From NCBI GenBank assembly GCA_012861695.1, contig JAAOOA010000002.1, positions 16,654,303 through 16,718,302 on the forward strand: a stretch of 64,000 nucleotides of DNA. Direction: 5' to 3'. The stretch is from Trematomus loennbergii (Eukaryota > Chordata > Actinopteri > Perciformes > Nototheniidae). Positions 36,112 to 48,780 of this stretch are shown here, in pieces (positions within the stretch are counted from its first letter, which is position 1; each line of letters opens with the position of its first letter). The notes under the pieces were generated by a model. That model made no database searches, was not told where the DNA came from, and was given only the letters and a program-made list of their open reading frames with translations. Position numbers and translations under genes: made by a program.

Positions 36112-39100
36112 CTGTAAGAGAAGACGGTGCAGGGTGAGAGGAGTGTGTGTCTGACATTTGCAAACTGACCGAAAAGACGGCCTCACTCAAAACGTAAAAG
36201 TTTGAATACATGATGTATTTTTTTAAGCAATGTAACTAGAGTTTCAAACTTTTTATTCTCTGTCTTTCAACTCCACCTTTGGTACTTCAGTCGGAATAAT
36301 GTGAACAGAATATTTTATACCTACTGTAGATTCACAGATTTTTTAATAGCAACAAAATGTTTGACGAGATCCTTTAGTAAATAACATCCAGGGTTGCATC
36401 ATTCAATTATTTCAGAAACAAAAAGGGAGAACAATTTTCATGTTTACATTTACTTGGAGTGTTCTGTGTGCAGGCCTTGTGCAACATTCCATTTTGTTGT
36501 TATAATTGTTTATGTCTTATATTAGATTTTTATGCTGCATTGTTGTAGAAGCCTCGGATTCAAGATTTTCATTGCCATAACTGTATTGTAGGTACTGTGT
36601 ATATGAAAATAAAAAATGTCAATCGTGTACAGACGGTACATTCCATTCATTTATTTTATATATATTCTTAAAAGTCTGAAGTAAATAAACAACACGTCCT
36701 AGGCGACAATACCCCGGCATCTTTTCTGCCAGTGGGGTCCAAAAATGCAATATTCAATAGGCCATTTTTTTTTAAATGCCTCTCGTCAGTTGTAGATGTA
36801 AACACATTAACGCACAGTTATAAAACATCCCCGACAAGGCACCTGACAAGCTCGTCAGTGGTCACTGTCAGCTTCCTGTCCCTTGGGTTGGGGACGAAAA
36901 AGAAAGCAAAACAAAATAGAAAATGAATAAGCTGCCCCCCCCCCCCACCACCACAAACTACTGCTGCCATCAATGTAACCATGCTGCTCCAGCATTAGCG
37001 TTTAAAAATGAGGGAGGCTGAGGATGAATCAGGAAAAAAAGGAAAAGAAGTGAAGAATCTTTGCATGGATCAAAGACAGGCTTTCAAGCGCACCAAACAA
37101 ATCCGGAATAAACAACGCAGTTGCTGACTGTATTACACTACACAGGTGCCGCACACCAAAGGGCCCACGTGCTGAGCCCCTGTTTGGGGGAGCAGTGCAA
37201 AAATGGGATACATCTGGCAGCTAAACAAGAGAAGAGAGGGAGAAATAGAGTAAAAGATAGAGAGACGGAGAAAGGAGATCAGGGAAAAGTAGAAAAAAGA
37301 GGAAGCACTGTCAAATGAACGACAGTCGTCTCCCATTCATCCCATCCCTTTTACCCCCCTACACTGTAAGTGACTCAAATGTGTCTCTTCCTGCCTTCAT
37401 TAATTTCTAATCTGGGACGAGACAGATTGAAGGATACCCAGATTAAACAGTGCAGTCAGACAGTCACATGTGACAAATAGGGCAGATTAAAAGACTGAGT
37501 GCAGGTATTAATAACCATAAAAAAACAAGCCCTCCCCCGTCCCCATTGGAGAAGAACAAGGGATAAACAGGAAGGGAGTTTTTGCCGAATTCTTCTGTTA
37601 AACAGACAAATAAGCACATCTATCCATCTCTGTCAAGGCTGTGGCGTTTTCTTTGAAATAAATGAGTGTGACAAGGACTGCAGCAGCAGAGTTTGTTTTT
37701 ATGGCAAGTGCATTATTGGAAAGGTTTGCAAGGTGTGAAAAGATGGATGAGTTAGCAGGAGAAAAGGCCTCCGATGATAGCTCAGTCTAAGCACTGAGAA
37801 ATCATTACACTCATTCCGTTTGTTTATTTTGAAAGCCAATGATGGTTTTGTGAACGTTTAGGTAAAAGGAAATAATGGACAGCCTTGGCAATGAGATATG
37901 TTTCAGTGGACGAGAATAGGACCACTGGATTCAGGTTTCTGTCTATTGTAAGATGCTGATGAGTAGCTGAGTGCTTGTGCTGTCTGAAGAATGAAATGAA
38001 TACAATTATGTTTGGCCCGGGTATTAGAGGACCAATGCACAGCCTTGATCAAGAGAGAATATGCTATTCTCTTCAAAAATCAGAGAAGTGTTATTACACA
38101 AGATTTTAAGCAAATTCAGGCCTTTAAACATTTGTATGAGTTAATGGAGGAATAACAGCAAATATCACATTGAAGATATAATGCTCAGTGGCATATTCAG
38201 TTGTTCTAAAGAATTACGGTTAAATATAACCCTATGGAATAAAAAATGTCATCATGACTCCTTCAGATAAAACATTTTCCTTGGCTGTGTTAAGGTCTTT
38301 CCCAGGTCTTCCAAAAATCTCTCACCTTTCCAACAAAGGAATTTTGGAGGACTCTCCCCGACCACACCAAGCTATTAAGGGTGTGCATAACATCTCCCAA
38401 GGGAATGTATGGTGTTTATTGTCTTTATCATGTATCTTCCCTTGCATTAGTCATTCTCTGGCATGTATCTACATTTACATTCATCTTATTTAACTCCTGC
38501 TGTCCAGTGGTCCGTGTAAAACACCATTAGTTACTGGGGAACAATAAGTTGTTGGGCTATGGTGCAAAATATTGAGCTAAAAACAAAAAATCTATTGGAC
38601 TAGAGTAATGACAAGCTCCTCAAGAAACAACTTGCATGACTTAAATGCTATTTCATCATCATCATCAAACACTATAGGCTATATATGGGCTTTCACCCAT
38701 ACTGTCAATGCGTCTGAAGACCACAGTGAACTCATACCTCTGGTCTTAGCTCATGTTGATGTGTGGGGAAATGTGTGGTAGAACCTGACCTTAAATGGCA
38801 TGTTGGTGCATAATATTTGCTATGTTAACCCTATATGTTCAAGTATATACAGCACAGCAATCGCAATAAATATAGAATTTATGACTACAACAAAAATGTG
38901 GGGTAAAAAAAGAAAAGGTGGACGGTTGATAAAACCAAAGCAGGAGAGGAGAAATAATTTTGTGTTAATAGCCCTGACTTGTTGCTCGTTAGTGTTTAAA
39001 ATATTCCCCTCCTGTTTAAATAGCTATTAACAATTTAAATAACCCTGGCCCAGAGGCCTTGCTCTGACTCACTCAAGATCCCCATCCCCAAAGGTCCATT

Positions 39101-40659
39101 TAACAAGCCCATTATTCCATTACATTACACTCACACCAGCACCACTGAGCCTTAATCCAACTCATTCCTCTAATGTAACTGTAGAAAAGAATTAGTATAG
39201 ATAGTCGAAGGCACAAATTAGATTGAGGGGGGAATAATATCTGGATCAGGAATTAGACACAGAATTGACATGGCACAGTTTATCTCAGCTCAACCCTGCT
39301 AAATGTTTCTAATAATAATACGGTGGACGGAAATATATTTAATGGACAATTAACTTTACTAATGTAGAACAATAAACCAGCTTAAAACGAGCCGGACACA
39401 GTTGGAAAGGAACCCTTTTATATGCTCCGATTCTGGAACAAAGCTGATACAATAAGTTGACAGAAAAATATTCAACAACTTCCTAAAATCTTTTATTTGC
39501 CAACATTTCCCCCGGTTTAAGCTTACTCAAAAGTTGTTCTGCTACTCTTAGCTTTTTGTGATAACAGAGAGGCTTACCTATTTTTATTTTACCTTCACAT
39601 GCTAGAAAGAAAAGGCTAACATAATAATTTATAATTCTGTGTAAAATGTAAATATTTTATCATGAACAAAACCATGCAGAAAACCAACAACTTTGGTGCC
39701 ATGAAAAACCTCCACCTCCTTAAACTTTTTTCAGTCCATGACACATTTAATTGGAGGCATCATCTGTTTTATAGGAGCTGTTTCAGAGCAGTTACATACC
39801 GTCTAAGGGCTCTTTCTCTATTTCTGAGTTGCATTTTTGCCTTGCTCCCTCCGTCCCCAGAGCCCAAAGGGTACAAGACCTGACAGTGGTGTGCTCTGAG
39901 GCTCAGCACAGCTCCTTTTCATTAAGCAGTTGAGACCACTTTTTGAAGGTTACCACACACACTTGTATCCGGACACAAGCCACACACTCTAACAAACGGG
40001 GTAGGGGCACCCATGGGAAGATTGAGGAGGAGCCAGATAAATGTTAGACCATACATTTTCTCACTATCTCTCTCTCAAGCTTTGCTCAATTTCACACACA
40101 CACAACAGACACAAAGTGTGGCAGTCGACTTATGCCTGTTACTCCCAGGTGAATAAAGTTACCTGTCTTTCTACACTTCCAGAGAAGCTTTTCTTACGTC
40201 TACAACTGCCTGGTGACATACTTTCATCACCTCCATCAAAGTTGTACCCACACTGGGATGTATTTGTAATGCTGAGCCCACAGGCCATGAGGCTTGCGCC
40301 TTCGCACTGAGCATAAAAGGTGCCAAATGCTAGGTCACAGGGGGGGCATGCAGCATCTGGGGGCTCAACAATGTTATGACAGACTACTTGTAATAATAAC
40401 AGACACTGTTGCATGTTAATTGGGAACTGTTTCTTCACAGGACAGCAGAGTACATTGAATAAAGTGTCTAGATTCATTAAAGGAAGGGCTCAAAATTGGG
40501 ATTTTTCCAAAATGGCTTTAGTATTGACTAGTCTTTAACAACACACTGAATAGGTGTATATGAAGGTGATGCAGTGGCAGGGTATAAGCACCTTAAAGGC
40601 CCAAAACTAGCAATATTCTGAGCAGGAAGAAGCAGAGCCGTATGAGTCCATCCTGACTT

Positions 40660-41060
40660 AGCCCATGCAGCGTGCATGTGTATGAGTGGTGGTGGGCAGT
40701 CAGGGTGGATTTCTGGGGCCTTTCTTCACTCCGCCGGGCTCTGTTTTATTCATCGCCTGCGCCCTGACCCCGCAGAGCTCCTGTTCTGACAAATCACTTC
40801 TGATTAAGACAGATCTCAGTTAGTCAGACACTCAACTTGGCCTATTTATCATTCCATAGAAAATATCCCTCTCTCCTCCCCCGGCTCGTTTGCCTGTCCG
40901 TCAGACCGAAGCAAAGCGCAAAAATAAATGTCTGCTGCTTTAAATGGCTGATTATAGACATTTGGAGGATGGAGAGACGTAAGAGCGTCTTATGGGTGAT
41001 AAGACGAAAGTGTAATGGGTATAAATGACCGGGCCTGCAGGAGAGCAGCTGCTAATAGAA
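40660..41060. promoter_or_regulatory. Candidate non-coding regulatory block
   Basis: Balanced-composition block including CTCCGCCGGGCTCTG, CATCGCCTGCGCCC and CCGGGCCTGCAGG, between AT-rich flanks and free of simple repeats. This is a candidate only. Confidence 0.22.
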
Positions 41061-42284
41061 CCATTTGTTTAAAGCTGAACCGGGTGGAGAGAACTGAAAG
41101 CTATATTTTCCTTCGATTTGAGCTCCCCCTCTTCTTTTCTATTCACCTCAGCCTCAAATCTCAGATCACTTGATTTACATTTCTTTTTAAAGCAGTCTCC
41201 TTCACCTTCATTCAATGAGAATTGATGAGGCTTGGAAGTGAATAGCTTGCTTTACATTTATGAATTACCCGTACCTACACGTCCCTGTGGACAGATTCGC
41301 TGACATGGCCACTCGGGTTGGTTAGTAACAATGTCAACTGAATATTTTATGTGTAATTACCAACACATTCAGTTGTTTAAGAGAATAACTTTTATGCAAA
41401 GATGTGTTATTTTAAACTACAGCTAAATCATAATGCTGTGCCAAAGCATCTAGACAGCCACAAAGCTATTGTGTTAACATTTCTAACAAACCCGATTAAA
41501 TTAACCTGAACGGCAACCCTGCTGGTGGCAGCGGGGTGAGAAGCAGGAGGGGTGAGGGGAGAATGAGGGTTTCTACGAGCAAATTGCCTGGACTTAATCA
41601 ACCAGTCTTACTGAACCATCCAAATGAAAACTAATGGACTTTGGTGCTTGCTGTGATTGCCCCACATGCAACAATGTGTGGGCAGGAGCATTGCTTTCTG
41701 AGGTCTTCAATTAAAATTAGAATTACTACAGACGGCTGGTCAGCCCATACACCTATTCTACGCATATCCCGATTGGTCAATTGAGCGGACTTATTAATTC
41801 CATTTCCAGTGCTGGGGAAATTATTTTTTATGAAATTAACTTGGTCAAAATTGTAAAAAATGCATGAAGTGTAGAATTAAAACTCATTTTCGAATGAGCT
41901 AATTTGTATATGCATTATTCATAGTGGTGACATTTGTGTCACACAATTGTGCTGGCCACGTAGTAACTAAAATATAAAAAAATAAATAGTGCATGAATAA
42001 AAAACAAAACAAACATTAGTATGTCAAACTTTATTCAATAAAGTTAGATTGTAAGTGCATTAGTATGCAACTTAAATAATTAGATTTTATTATTAGCTGA
42101 GTAGCTGTATAAATAATGGTGCCACACCACATGAGCATTGTAATAACATAATGACCATATCTAAACCAAAGGTCAAAGTCATGTAAACACACAACAGACC
42201 TCAGCAAAGGAACATTTAATAAAAGCATATTCAGTTGGATTTAGAAGAGAAACACATTGAGCCAATTTGAGCTCAACCAACGAT

Positions 42285-42560
42285 GCCAAGATGGATAGAG
42301 ACTAAAAATGTAGGAGAAAACAACATGTCAGTTGGTCCTAATCAAACACAACGTCTGATTTAAAAGCCGCCGGTGGAACTGACGGAGGAGAAAAGTTTGC
42401 CAGTTTCTCGGAAATGGACTCAGGGAGAGATATCAAGAGGAGGAGGGAAGAAGAAAGCGAAAACTTGACGTTCCTCTGGTTCATTTTCAACAGTTTAGGA
42501 GCGTTAATCATCACATTACTGTTGATTAAAGGCTTTCACGTCTCTAATCAGAAAGTTGAC
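42285..42560. promoter_or_regulatory. Candidate regulatory block with paired homeodomain cores
   Basis: Contains CCTAATCAAAC, AAAAGCCGCCGG, GTTAATCATCAC and GTTGATTAAAGG. The last two resemble HNF1- or homeodomain-type half sites about 20 bases apart. A 126-codon plus frame crosses the block but matches nothing known. This is a candidate only. Confidence 0.25.
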
Positions 42561-43812
42561 AGGCAGATCAAAGAGCGAAACACACATTTCTTGCCTTTTA
42601 ATTATCTGTACAACACCACACCTCGGGCAGCTCTTCCCTGCCTATCTCCTCAAACTCAGCGAAAGACTGCAAAAGGAGATCTAACACTCCTCAGCAGTTC
42701 ATTATCCAATAAAATGGAACATGGGGGAGAGAAAGCACACACACACACACAATTACACGCATCTGCACACAAAGCTTTAAGGCTTTCTGATTAGTGAAGA
42801 CCTGGGGGAGGCCTGAAGTCTTCTTTATTAACATGTCCCGAATTGGAACACCTTAATTATGTTTGTCAAAATCGGACGGGGTCAAGCTCATTTGCATGTT
42901 TTGACAAGGCCTGTTGGGAGCCTCCCTCTATATTTCCCTCAGAGTGCTAGGAGTATTTAGCACTTTTCAACACTGACTGATAATAGCTTCTTGTTGCTAA
43001 ATGAATGAAATCACTTGTGAGATGTACTTTGTTGGCTTTGACCGCCCAGACCTACTGTTTTCGAGTTAAAAGGTAAAATGGATGGGTATGCTGAGTGAGG
43101 TTCATACAAAAGAGCCACTAGACTTTTTAAACAAGCTTGATCGCCACTCTTGTTCAACCTGATGACGATTTGACACCTTATGGAGCTTAATTGTTCCTAA
43201 ATAGCTGTTCCCTGAAAATCTGTACTACTTTTGGGAAGCATTTGGCACTGTTAGGAGGTTCTGGAAAGACCTACTTGTTCCGTAGCACATTCAATACTAC
43301 AACAGACTGCTACCTGACTCATGATCACATCCTATTTGGATAAAAGAAAGCAATGAACAACTTCCTCCCTTCCCCCATTAACAGCACTAATTGAATCTTT
43401 GTTACGTCGATGATATGTAAAACAAGTATGGTCGAAAACAAACAAACAATCTGTGGGGACACAGGACTGTCGGCAGCAATTTAGCAAAGGAGAAAAAGGA
43501 GGGCATTAAAGCGATACATCAAACATTAGCCTGAATGGAAGCCGCAGGCCATTAGAAGTGGTTGCACTGACAGGATCTGATGGTTGGAAACACTTAAAAA
43601 TTATTTTTCCCAAACTTTGAATTAATTATACTCATAAGCGGGAGAAGAGCTTGCAAATCACAGCACAAAAGAAGACACAGCCAGGATTAGTGTTGAAGCT
43701 GGCTGTAGAATGACAGGTGGCATCACGGAGGCCAGTTCAATATCTGTGAATGAAGCTCATTTTCTTGGTTATATTCGGCTAAATCTAAGTTTGATTATGA
43801 AACATATCGAAT

Positions 43813-43857
43813 GGAAGACAGGAAGGAAGGAAAATAGGAAGGGAAAGAAAGGAGGGA
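43813..43857. repeat. (GGAA)n-rich purine tract
   Basis: Imperfect GGAA/GAAA repeats on the plus strand. Confidence 0.85.
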
Positions 43858-43915
43858 ACGAAAGTGGAGGGAAGTAAGTGAGCAGCTAAGAATGATTAAT
43901 CGTGCCAATCAACCA

Positions 43916-43958
43916 ATCAAGTGGCTTGTTTCAAGTGACTATCAGATGGCTTGTTTCA
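43916..43958. repeat. Imperfect direct duplication, period 25
   Basis: ATCAAGTGGCTTGTTTCA at 43916-43933 recurs as ATCAGATGGCTTGTTTCA at 43941-43958. Confidence 0.85.
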
Positions 43959-44054
43959 CCTTTTTAACCAAATGTGGACTTCCGTGCATAACAAAGTTAG
44001 CACCGTTTTCACCTTTATAAGGAACTTTTGGCTGCATTTTGCTTACTTTTGTCT

Positions 44055-44080
44055 AATAATGATAATAATAATAATAATAT
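44055..44080. repeat. (AAT)n trinucleotide repeat
   Basis: Short TAA/AAT repeat with one GAT unit. Confidence 0.88.
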
Positions 44081-44190
44081 AAAGGTTTAAATTTGAATCT
44101 TACTGATCACTCTTAATCATTTGCATTTTTCTGCATTCCCTGAGGTTGTTGAGTTGATGAATAAACACAGCTGATAAGAAATATGGACAA

Positions 44191-44217
44191 AACTAACTAA
44201 GGCTATAACTAACTAAG
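44191..44217. repeat. Short direct duplication, period 16
   Basis: AACTAACTAAG occurs at 44191-44201 and 44207-44217. Confidence 0.85.
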
Positions 44218-45170
44218 AGTGTGCAGTAAATCACTTTATTTAACATAAAAGATGGAAATCCTTCGTGGCGACAGAGATACTTGTCGTGTATGGGAGGCTT
44301 TAATATAAAATGATCCTTTATGCATCAATTCAACATTTTATGCGTGTTTTTATAGCATGCATTAAGTTCTTTTAAAATGTACTGCCCCAGTCACAGTGCC
44401 CCTCTTATGCACAAAACTATTTATCAAATTCTCTTTGGCAAATTCAAGGTGCTCTGACAATTTTATTTGAGCGAGCAACAGTGAAGCTTGTTATCCGAAC
44501 ACTGCGTCATTGTGTCTTCTCCGACAGATAGCACAAACACAAGTGTGTGTTTTACTTTAGGGTAATACCACCGCACTTCCCTGGTCTAGTAAAGGGGAAA
44601 TAATACTGCCATTATAGGGAGAATACGAAGCAAAAGAACTCACAAAAGAGAGACGCATCATGCGCCTCATTTAACAATGACCGGGGCCACAGAGTTGAAG
44701 GCCGATTATTGTCAGCTTCCACTGTGAATACACAACATGGCACGACATGTGAGGGCATGTCTCTTGCATATAGTGTACATTGTTTATGTCTACTAGACAA
44801 AAACATAGACAATTCTGCAGTTCTATCCTTCAGAAATTCTCCTTGAACACCTCGTCTTAGAAAGTTATGAACAATAGAAAGATCCCTTATAGCGAGATAT
44901 ATGAAGAACAATAAATATGATTTCTATGATTCACAGTGAGGCAAAGTGCAAATAAAGAAGAAATATAAAGTATGAAAACAAGCACATTCACTTATTTTGA
45001 CCAAACTAAAATGCAGTACCCATCATTTCCTTTTTCAACAGTTTAGGCAAAAGGCAACTTCAAGTCGTTGCTTTAATAGTGACCAAAACACATAGGCCTG
45101 CCAATTTTAAATGGCATTTTATAATGTACCGCTGCACTATTTCTTAATGCTCCAATTGTCTTACATTTTT

Positions 45171-45232
45171 GTAAAGCACTTTGAATTGCCTTGTGTTGAA
45201 AGGTGCTATATAAATAAACTTGCCTTGCCTTG
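45171..45232 (+). mobile_element. L2-type LINE (or tailed SINE) 3' end
   Basis: GTAAAGCACTTTGAATTGCC, then GGTGCTATATAAATAAAC, then a TTGCC-type short tandem tail. From family knowledge this is the conserved 3' end shared by L2-clade LINEs and SINEs that borrow it, in the plus orientation and therefore antisense to vti1a. No reverse-transcriptase reading frame precedes it, so only a 5'-truncated remnant is present. Its upstream limit cannot be placed. Confidence 0.8.
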
Positions 45233-46450
45233 TGTATTGTCTGAAATCTGAAATATATGCATCCAAACGTTGGCATATATATTTACTGAAGAATCGGATA
45301 TGTGACATATCTAAAGGTGAATAACACATGGGTTGAAATTGTACTAAATATAATATAACTGTGCCTCACTGCTGGGTGTTAAACTGTCTCCTGTTCCTCA
45401 TCATTAGCTAAAACAGGCTTAAGTGAATACCCAACACGTCTGCCACCATCTTCCACACTAATGAAGCATATCTAAGTTTTGAGACATGGCAGAACTAATT
45501 TAATCTACCTTCCAAAGGGCCTTAGTGCCATCAAATTAATTATTCATAAAGGACATGATATTACAACTCAATTGTCAACTCATTAGCTAGCCCTTTTTTT
45601 TAACCTCCCCCTGCCTGTCGCTCTCTTTTGTCTTCAACTGTCTTTCTATTAAAGCAAGTCCTTCGCTTTTAATCTATAACTGAGCAATGTACATAGTCAT
45701 TGAAGCTCCTGGACAAAATGATTCTATCCTTTTTTTGTGTTGTGAAGTTTGCAGATAAAAGTGACAATTGGGTAGGGGAAGGTCTCTACGATTGTCTTTA
45801 AGGTATGCTGATGGCGCCAGCTTTACCATAGAGATTAAAGACACAAAGAAAGTCATCAAGACTGTTATAACAAAACCTTAGATACATTTAGTTTTCCCTC
45901 ATGAATAATACATGCCATATGTCAAAGCTGATCTTGCCATGGTGGTGTTTAGATAGTTTTGCCATGAGGAGGTGGGGCCAAATGTATTTTACACACAGCA
46001 GTTCTTTTAGCTAGGTGTCATTTTCTGTTCAGGGGTAGAATGATGGTATGCGACCCTGCCATGACTGACAGGAACAGCAGCAGCCAGGCATGGCTACAAC
46101 ACCCTATAGCGAGACACTAATACGTATATGCCGATTCCTCATATGAGTATGAGGACCCTCCGTGTAAATCAGCATGAGGCCCACACAGCCTGGAAACCAA
46201 AACAAAAAAATAATCGCCAACAAGTATCCATGCGCGAATAAAAACTCTGCATACAAGATCAATCCAAGTCATGAAACACTTTTGTTGCACCTCAAGTACA
46301 CATGCAGATCACACACCACACGGGTGTATAACAGCTCTGCAGGAGGTCAGAGAAGAAGATGTGGTGTTACGAATATTAGGCTAGAGATACTAAAGAAATC
46401 AGCCACAGAGGAGCGTCTGTTTTCATTTCATTAGAACATTTCTGGATAGA

Positions 46451-46464
46451 CTAGCAGGTGGCAG
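46451..46464 (+). promoter_or_regulatory. CTCF-like motif
   Basis: CTAGCAGGTGGCAG matches the CTCF core consensus CCASYAGRKGGCRS at 13 of 14 positions. The G-T-G-G-C-A-G-T-A end is also shared with the hAT-like repeat at 53408-53925 (on its other strand), so it may derive from a transposon. Occupancy cannot be inferred from sequence. Confidence 0.35.
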
Positions 46465-47254
46465 TAGTTTCTTTGTCCCTTGACTAACAGTGTTCTCACA
46501 GTTTTAAATAAGGGTGGATGAGAGATTTATAGAGCTCAATATGTAAGTCTATGTGCAGATGAGAGATTTAAAACAACGTTTTTTAACCAATAATGTAGAA
46601 GTGTTTATTGAGGTTTTATGTTATTCCAAGTATTGACGGTTGGTTAACAATGTACCATCTAAGGCAAGGATAAAGAAGACGTGATTGAAAAACCTTTTCC
46701 ACGAGAAAGGAAAAACATTCAACATATTTCTTAAAAATCAAGGACACACATGCATTTTTGTCAGAAACAGCAGATGTAAACATCAATGATGTTTACAAGA
46801 ATCCACCACAAGGCACCTTTAACTTGAATAGACACATTCTTTTGAAACTTATTTTTCCTTTTGGAAAGCGCATTGACATGGAAACTAGCATAATATATGT
46901 TTGGCGCACTACCTTTAGGTTACCTCTCAAGGTTTTATGTGTGACACATACAGTATGATGAAGAGACACATGAAGAGTACATTAAAAGAGTTTTCTTTTG
47001 AGAGATGAAAATGTTTCCCAAGGTGAGCAAGTACTTGTATGTAATACAAATGTAGTGTTGTCAAGGACCAGTTATCATAAAGTGGAAAGTATTTCAATGT
47101 AAACCAATGTTAGACACTGCGCTGGCTATATAAATATGAACAGCATTTTGTATACAGATACATTTTGAATAAATTAGAAGGTTAATAAGGTTCTGTATAT
47201 TTGTCAATAGTTGAATATCTGCCAAATAAAGAAACTCTATTGGCAGTACATCTC

Positions 47255-47470
47255 CAGCGAACATTATCTGCATGAGAGATAGGATGTGATACAGCGCAGC
47301 CGTGACAGTGGGCAGCCTCTGCATGCTCCGTCCCCTGATTGTAATTGAGGCCGACGCGTGACAGCCCCCCATGTGCCCTCCCTGCAGTGGCCCGGGGCAG
47401 AGGCCGTGCTAACAGAGGAGGCACCCGAGACAGTGGCACAGGGTCCTGGCCTGGCACGGCCATAGCATGG
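47255..47470. promoter_or_regulatory. Candidate non-coding regulatory block
   Basis: GC-rich and CpG-containing (GAGGCCGACGCGTGACAG), bounded by AT-rich DNA and a C12 run. Overlapping minus-strand frames of 92-93 codons have no recognisable content and are explained by high GC. It ends GGCCTGGCACGGCC. This is a candidate only. Confidence 0.27.
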
Positions 47471-48559
47471 TACCCTTAGGGGCACTGACCCCCCCCCCCC
47501 ACTCTCAACCCACCACAACTTTCGCTGCCTCACCTTTGTCACCAGGCATCTCGGAGGCTAACGAGAGGGCAGGCGAGACTGCTTAGCAATTCCACCACAT
47601 CCGTTGGCTGGGTATGCAAGCAGCTCCTTTTTCCTCTCTGCCCTCCGTGTCCCCCACCCCCCCCCCACCCCTGCTCTGAGACCTTTGGTGAAATAAGTGT
47701 CAGCCTGAGGAGACAGGCACTCATCAACACTTTATACCTGGGAGGTATATTAATGCTGTGATGGCTTGCAAGAGGAAAGAGAAAAAAAGCTTTGTCCTCG
47801 TAGAGAGAGATAAAGGACAAAGCCTTGGACAACTTTTGAGGATGTTAACTTTGCCGCTGTTAATGTGGATATAATGTGAAAGGTAAAATAAAGCATAAGA
47901 CAGAAGCAGAGGCCGAATATTATCTTACATCCAGTATAGTTGTATCTCGAAAGACACGGGATATACTAATAATTGGCCATGTGTTTTTAAAAGGAAGCTA
48001 TATTTATATAAGGTTTCTCTTGATCAATAAGAAACTGAGAACGAAAAAGGAATATGTTGGAGAGAGAGCGAGGGAGTTGCAAGGAGAGAAAGACCGAGAA
48101 GAAGCCTTCGTTTCTCCGAACAGATCCTCCCCACCAGGATCCGAGTTACGAATGAAACTTCACATCCACAACAAGTGGAGCTGGAAGCCTACAGGGGCCT
48201 TCTGGTATCCAGCCGGAGATACATAATTAAAGGAACACGGAGAGGGAGCAATGTTATTACCAATGTTTTCATTAGGCCAAGTTAACACATTGGTCTCCCA
48301 CAAGACCCACAGACAACAGGAAAGGAAGTAGATGGAATAGGAAGCTGCCTATTGGGGTCTAAAACTCTGTTCAAGAACTGTTCAAATTAGTGCTGGTCTG
48401 TGCATCTCTCCTTTCCGCCATAGTGTTACAGTTCTATAAAAACATTTAATTTTGACAGATAGAAAAAAAAACCTTTTTCATGATATTTTCACTCTTTTCC
48501 CCAACATCCAGGCCTAAATTAGCCAGGATTTTTAAGATCAGGGACTGTTTTTTAGGCTA

Positions 48560-48780
48560 TGAAAAATGGATTAAATGAAGAGGAAGTCTGGCCTAATGAG
48601 CTCCCTGGCTACGGAGCAGCAGGGACTGTGAGTGGAAAGAAGGGAGACGAGGCAAGCCTTTGAGGAAGAAGGGGCCACAGCCATGCCCAAAGTGTGCCAG
48701 CTTCTCCTCGCTTTAGCGCCAATGGCACAGACGGCACCTGGGCAAAGCCTGGCCACCCTTGTCCCGTGCCAAAGAAGAAG
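48560..48780. promoter_or_regulatory. Candidate non-coding regulatory block
   Basis: Sharp compositional contrast with the AT-rich flanks. It contains TTAGCGCCAATGGCAC, CACCTGGGC (an E-box) and GAAGAAGGGGCCAC. Opposing short frames match no family. This is a candidate only. Confidence 0.25.

Larger units (their letters stand above)
36112..45170 (-). other. vti1a upstream intron, first 9 kb
   Basis: Intron before the exon at 36041-36111. It is mostly AT-leaning, with a C12 run at 36935-36946, purine-rich stretches near 37200-37310 and 43810-43865, and an (AAT)n patch at 44055-44080. Candidate regulatory blocks at 40660-41060 and 42285-42560 are listed separately. The upstream vti1a exon, which should encode the AGYQIAVE region, was searched for and not found. 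Confidence 0.6.

Noticed and set aside
40139..40477. Minus-strand 112-codon frame rich in Cys and Gly
   Set aside because: No recognisable domain, no splice context, and it crosses a G run. A match of AATGTTATGACAGAC with 52194-52208 is too short to define a repeat family.
48190..48226. Reverse-strand AGYQ peptide resembling the VTI1A AGYQIAVE segment
   Set aside because: Residues on both sides do not match (PAGYQKAP) and there is no splice donor in the expected place.
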